NCBI GenBank assembly: GCA_030618505.1
Contig: JAUXDF010000107.1
Coordinates: 1 to 8,902 of the forward strand
DNA length: 8,902 bases
Direction of reading: 5' to 3'
Source of the DNA: Spongiibacteraceae bacterium
GTDB lineage: Bacteria > Pseudomonadota > Gammaproteobacteria > Pseudomonadales > PIVM01
Below, piece after piece: positions 7,073 to 8,902 of the stretch (within the stretch, counting starts at the first letter, position 1; each line of letters begins with the position of its first letter). The position numbers and the translations under genes are program-made. Below the pieces are notes generated by a model. That model did not search any database. It saw only the letters and a program-made list of their open reading frames with translations, and had not been told where the DNA came from.

Positions 7073-7093
7073 CGTAATGTTTCCGGGGTGACG

Positions 7094-7115
7094 TTATTAG
7101 TGGTGCCACTAATAA
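7094..7115. promoter_or_regulatory. Perfect palindrome between hydrolase and propeller genes, operator-like
   Basis: Arms TTATTAGTGG (7094-7103) and CCACTAATAA (7106-7115) are exact inverse complements around a 2-base TG centre. No T run follows on either strand, so a terminator is unlikely, and a 2-base loop is poor for an RNA hairpin. Size and symmetry suit a dimeric regulator such as a TetR-type protein. The centre lies about 50 bases upstream of the propeller ATG and 18 bases beyond the hydrolase stop. The regulator is unknown. Confidence 0.5.
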
Positions 7116-7122
7116 TTACTTG

Positions 7123-8445
7123 CTACTCGCAAGCTCGTTTATAATGCGGCTCATCAGACGACATATCAACCACCGGAGGACAACTCGAAGAAATCAAATC
7201 AACCAGGGAAAGGAATGATTTAAGATGAGGCCCTAACACCGGTTTACCGGTATTTAATATCGCCACACTGATTGCCCGCTCAGGATCGACCCAGCAAAAT
7301 ATATTCGACAAACCAATATGGCCATAGGCATGATGACTGTTACGTCCATAAAAACCCACGGGATTAGCGCCCAACATCGCTCCGGCACTGTAGCGCATCG
7401 GTAAAAAAAGTGTTTTATCAATACGCATGCTCCCCACTTCACGGGTGGCACGATGCACCGTCAGAGGGTCAAGAATTTTCTTGCCCTGCCATTGACCATG
7501 ATCAAGTAGCATTTGCAAAAAACGGCTGGTCTCTTCGGCTGTAGCGTACAAATTCGCCGAGGGGACAATCGCCTCCAAAAATCGCTCATCATTGGTAAAG
7601 TGCACCGCCTCAGTCAAATTCATACCGAGCGCTTTTTTTAGTACGCCGCCAACTATTTTTTCACTCGGCAGTCCGGTGACGTAGTTTTTAGCCACCAGGT
7701 CACGGTCGGCCAAATCAAAACCATAGCGAAAATTATGCATGCCCATTGGTTTGCGGATATAACGATCCAGGTATTGCTGCGCATCCATGCCGGTAGTGAC
7801 ACGAATCAACTCATCAATCAGAAAACCACCTGTCACCGCATGATAGGCCATATCACGACCGTCGCTGTCAGAGGGTTCTGCTGCATAAATCATTTTTAGT
7901 ACACGCTGACGATCAACCAGGTCATCAATCGTTATTCCCTCTGGTAGATGAGGCACGCCAGAACGATGGGACAACATCTGGTGAATGGAAATACTGCCCT
8001 TGCCCTTGGCAGAAAAAGCCGGGATATAATAACTGAGCGGATCAAGCAGATTAATGCGCCCCTGCTCTGCCAATAAATGAACCAGTATCGCACTAACAAA
8101 TTTTGATGCAGAAAACAGGCAGATCGGCGTATCCACGCTCGCAACGGTAGGATTAACAAAGGGCTCATCTGGCCCGACTCCGCTCACATAACCCAGGCTA
8201 CGATTTAGTACAATTTTTCCATGCCGGCGAAAACAGATACTCAAGGCCGGGTGCATGCCGGTTTTAAACACCGCCTGAGTTCCTGCCCATATCTGCTCAA
8301 CGACATCCGGCGACAACCCCGCCTCAACAGCGGCTTGTTCTCCCTCATCATCAATACTGGTAATAGTTGCCAAATCATCGGGAATATCAATGGCATGAAA
8401 AACCCGCTGATAGAGTTTTTTACTGAGTTTGTTTTTCAACTTCAT
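7123..8445 (-). CDS. Serine hydrolase of the beta-lactamase / class C esterase family (EstB-like)
   Basis: The protein has 440 residues with no evident signal peptide, so it is probably cytoplasmic. The beta-lactamase fold (PF00144) is shown by S112-A-S-K115 (SxxK, nucleophile Ser112 and Lys115) in 'LFSASKFVSA', by 'LSHRSGVPHLPEG' (158-170), by Y201-H-A at the YxN position, and by H376-I-G378 ('GHIGLSN') in place of the KTG box. The YxA/S and HxG versions are more usual in esterases and D-peptidase-like members than in true beta-lactamases, so an esterase or lipase-like hydrolase of unknown substrate is the better call. The length fits the family. The ATG at 8445 has no good SD. A hairpin (AAAGGC/GCCTTT, 8457-8474) lies just upstream. 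It is the first complete gene of the minus-strand cluster and may be co-transcribed with the propeller and binding-protein genes. Confidence 0.87.
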   Translation of the reverse strand: MKLKNKLSKKLYQRVFHAIDIPDDLATITSIDDEGEQAAVEAGLSPDVVEQIWAGTQAVFKTGMHPALSICFRRHGKIVLNRSLGYVSGVGPDEPFVNPTVASVDTPICLFSASKFVSAILVHLLAEQGRINLLDPLSYYIPAFSAKGKGSISIHQMLSHRSGVPHLPEGITIDDLVDRQRVLKMIYAAEPSDSDGRDMAYHAVTGGFLIDELIRVTTGMDAQQYLDRYIRKPMGMHNFRYGFDLADRDLVAKNYVTGLPSEKIVGGVLKKALGMNLTEAVHFTNDERFLEAIVPSANLYATAEETSRFLQMLLDHGQWQGKKILDPLTVHRATREVGSMRIDKTLFLPMRYSAGAMLGANPVGFYGRNSHHAYGHIGLSNIFCWVDPERAISVAILNTGKPVLGPHLKSFLSLVDLISSSCPPVVDMSSDEPHYKRACE

Positions 8446-8510
8446 AGAATAATACCAAAGGCCTTCTTGCCTTTAACTGCAATGCCCGGCGAGTAGCGCT
8501 AGACATCATG

Positions 8511-8564
8511 TATTGGCCTCGAGCTTAGAGTTTCACGGAGGTAAAATACAAACTGGGGCCAATA
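8511..8564. repeat. Spaced inverted repeat in the hydrolase leader
   Basis: TATTGGCC (8511-8518) is exactly inverted as GGCCAATA (8557-8564). A G-T, a C-G and another G-T pair could extend the stem to 11 bp, leaving a loop of about 32 bases. It could be a structured leader of the minus-strand transcript, a double operator, or chance. Confidence 0.4.
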
Positions 8565-8621
8565 ATGAAATTGCACGAATAACTACTGAGCAACCCAGTT
8601 AATACACCGGACCAACAAAAC

Positions 8622-8649
8622 AGAATAAACATTATTTTTTAGTTATCAA
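8622..8649 (-). promoter_or_regulatory. Candidate promoter upstream of the serine hydrolase gene
   Basis: On the minus strand TTGATA (8649-8644; 5 of 6) is followed after 16 bases by TATTCT (8627-8622; 4 of 6). A start near 8615 would leave a leader of about 170 nt that includes the spaced inverted repeat. This is by-eye matching only in AT-rich sequence. Confidence 0.3.
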
Positions 8650-8663
8650 CAATATTCTCGAGT

Positions 8664-8902
8664 TCAATTATCCAGATAATACTGCACCGCCTCTTTTATC
8701 GACTCCTCCAGTGGTGCTGGATTCCAGCCAAGCTGCTGCCTTGCCTTGGAGTTATCAAGCTTGCCTGCAGAGAAGATAAGATTAACCGCCGCCCTTGAAA
8801 ACTGCACATCCTGATTAAGCAAGCCGAATATCCCCTCAGAAACTACCGCCATGCCATGCAACACTGAACGCGACAGGCTAACTCTCGGCATCCACACCTT
8901 GG
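8664..8902 (-). CDS. C-terminal part of an NAD-dependent epimerase/dehydratase or reductase (extended SDR), 5' end outside window
   Basis: The frame is open from the right window edge to the TGA at 8666-8664 and gives 78 full residues. The end reads 'GKLDNSKARQQLGWNPAPLEESIKEAVQYYLDN'-like in pattern: an aspartate/asparagine, 'SKAR', 'LGW.P', then a helix with 'EAV.YY'. This is the hallmark C-terminal substrate-domain signature of extended short-chain dehydrogenases (nucleotide-sugar epimerases, dihydroflavonol-4-reductase-like proteins). The Rossmann GxxGxxG motif and the YxxxK catalytic pair lie outside the window, so the substrate cannot be called. A GTG near the edge is not the true start, because the frame continues past it. 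It is co-directional with the serine hydrolase, but the 218-base gap suggests separate control. Confidence 0.8.
   Translation of the reverse strand, partial: KVWMPRVSLSRSVLHGMAVVSEGIFGLLNQDVQFSRAAVNLIFSAGKLDNSKARQQLGWNPAPLEESIKEAVQYYLDN

Larger units (their letters stand above)
8446..8663. other. Intergenic region between the epimerase and serine hydrolase genes
   Basis: This 218-base gap contains no convincing gene, tRNA or intrinsic terminator. It holds a candidate minus-strand promoter (8622-8649), a spaced inverted repeat (8511-8564) and a small inverted repeat close to the hydrolase start (8457-8474). Confidence 0.5.

Noticed and set aside
7067..7078. Second small palindrome ATTAC-AC-GTAAT near the propeller start
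   Set aside because: Five-base arms in AT-rich sequence are expected by chance; it is noted only because it overlaps the candidate -10.
8221..8496. 91-codon plus-strand ORF over the serine hydrolase start
   Set aside because: It lies antisense to a well-supported gene, has no SD and no recognisable domain.
8511..8564. Integron attC-like recombination site
   Set aside because: The inverted arms lack the GTTRRRY/RYYYAAC core sites and no integrase or gene cassette is present.

Overview
The window looks like chromosomal DNA from a Gram-negative bacterium, most probably a marine-type gammaproteobacterium. The reasons are a lipobox lipoprotein and several Sec-type signal peptides, clear Shine-Dalgarno sites, a mid-range base composition, and a DUF3604 / parvulin / HupE-UreJ gene set that I associate with that class from memory. 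No database was consulted. I see no insertion sequence, phage gene, CRISPR array, rRNA or tRNA.

Layout. Positions 1-162 hold the end of a plus-strand gene that resembles the C-terminal tip of a Crp/Fnr-type regulator. After a 209-base gap come three plus-strand genes: a DUF3604 lipoprotein with a PHP-like metal site (372-2393), a strong intrinsic terminator (2402-2438), then a two-gene operon of a periplasmic parvulin-like PPIase (2502-3518) and a HupE/UreJ-type metal permease (3515-4555, ATGA overlap). This block ends head-on against a minus-strand block only 14 bases away.

The minus-strand block, read right to left, starts with the 3' end of an extended-SDR NAD-dependent epimerase/reductase gene (8664-8902, cut by the window edge). 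A gap of about 220 bases follows, then a beta-lactamase-family serine hydrolase (7123-8445). Next is a 67-base gap with a perfect 10-bp-arm palindrome, an exported beta-propeller-like protein of unknown function (5430-7055), and a periplasmic family-3 solute-binding protein (4570-5418). The Shine-Dalgarno site of the last gene abuts the propeller stop codon.

How the genes may work together. In the left block, a disulfide-rich, metal-binding lipoprotein sits beside a periplasmic foldase and an inner-membrane divalent-metal permease, which suggests one envelope module: enzyme, folding helper and metal supply. In the right block, an orphan binding protein is translationally paired with a secreted propeller and has no ABC permease or ATPase, which suggests ligand sensing or capture rather than classical import. 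Both functional readings are inference from gene order and motifs.
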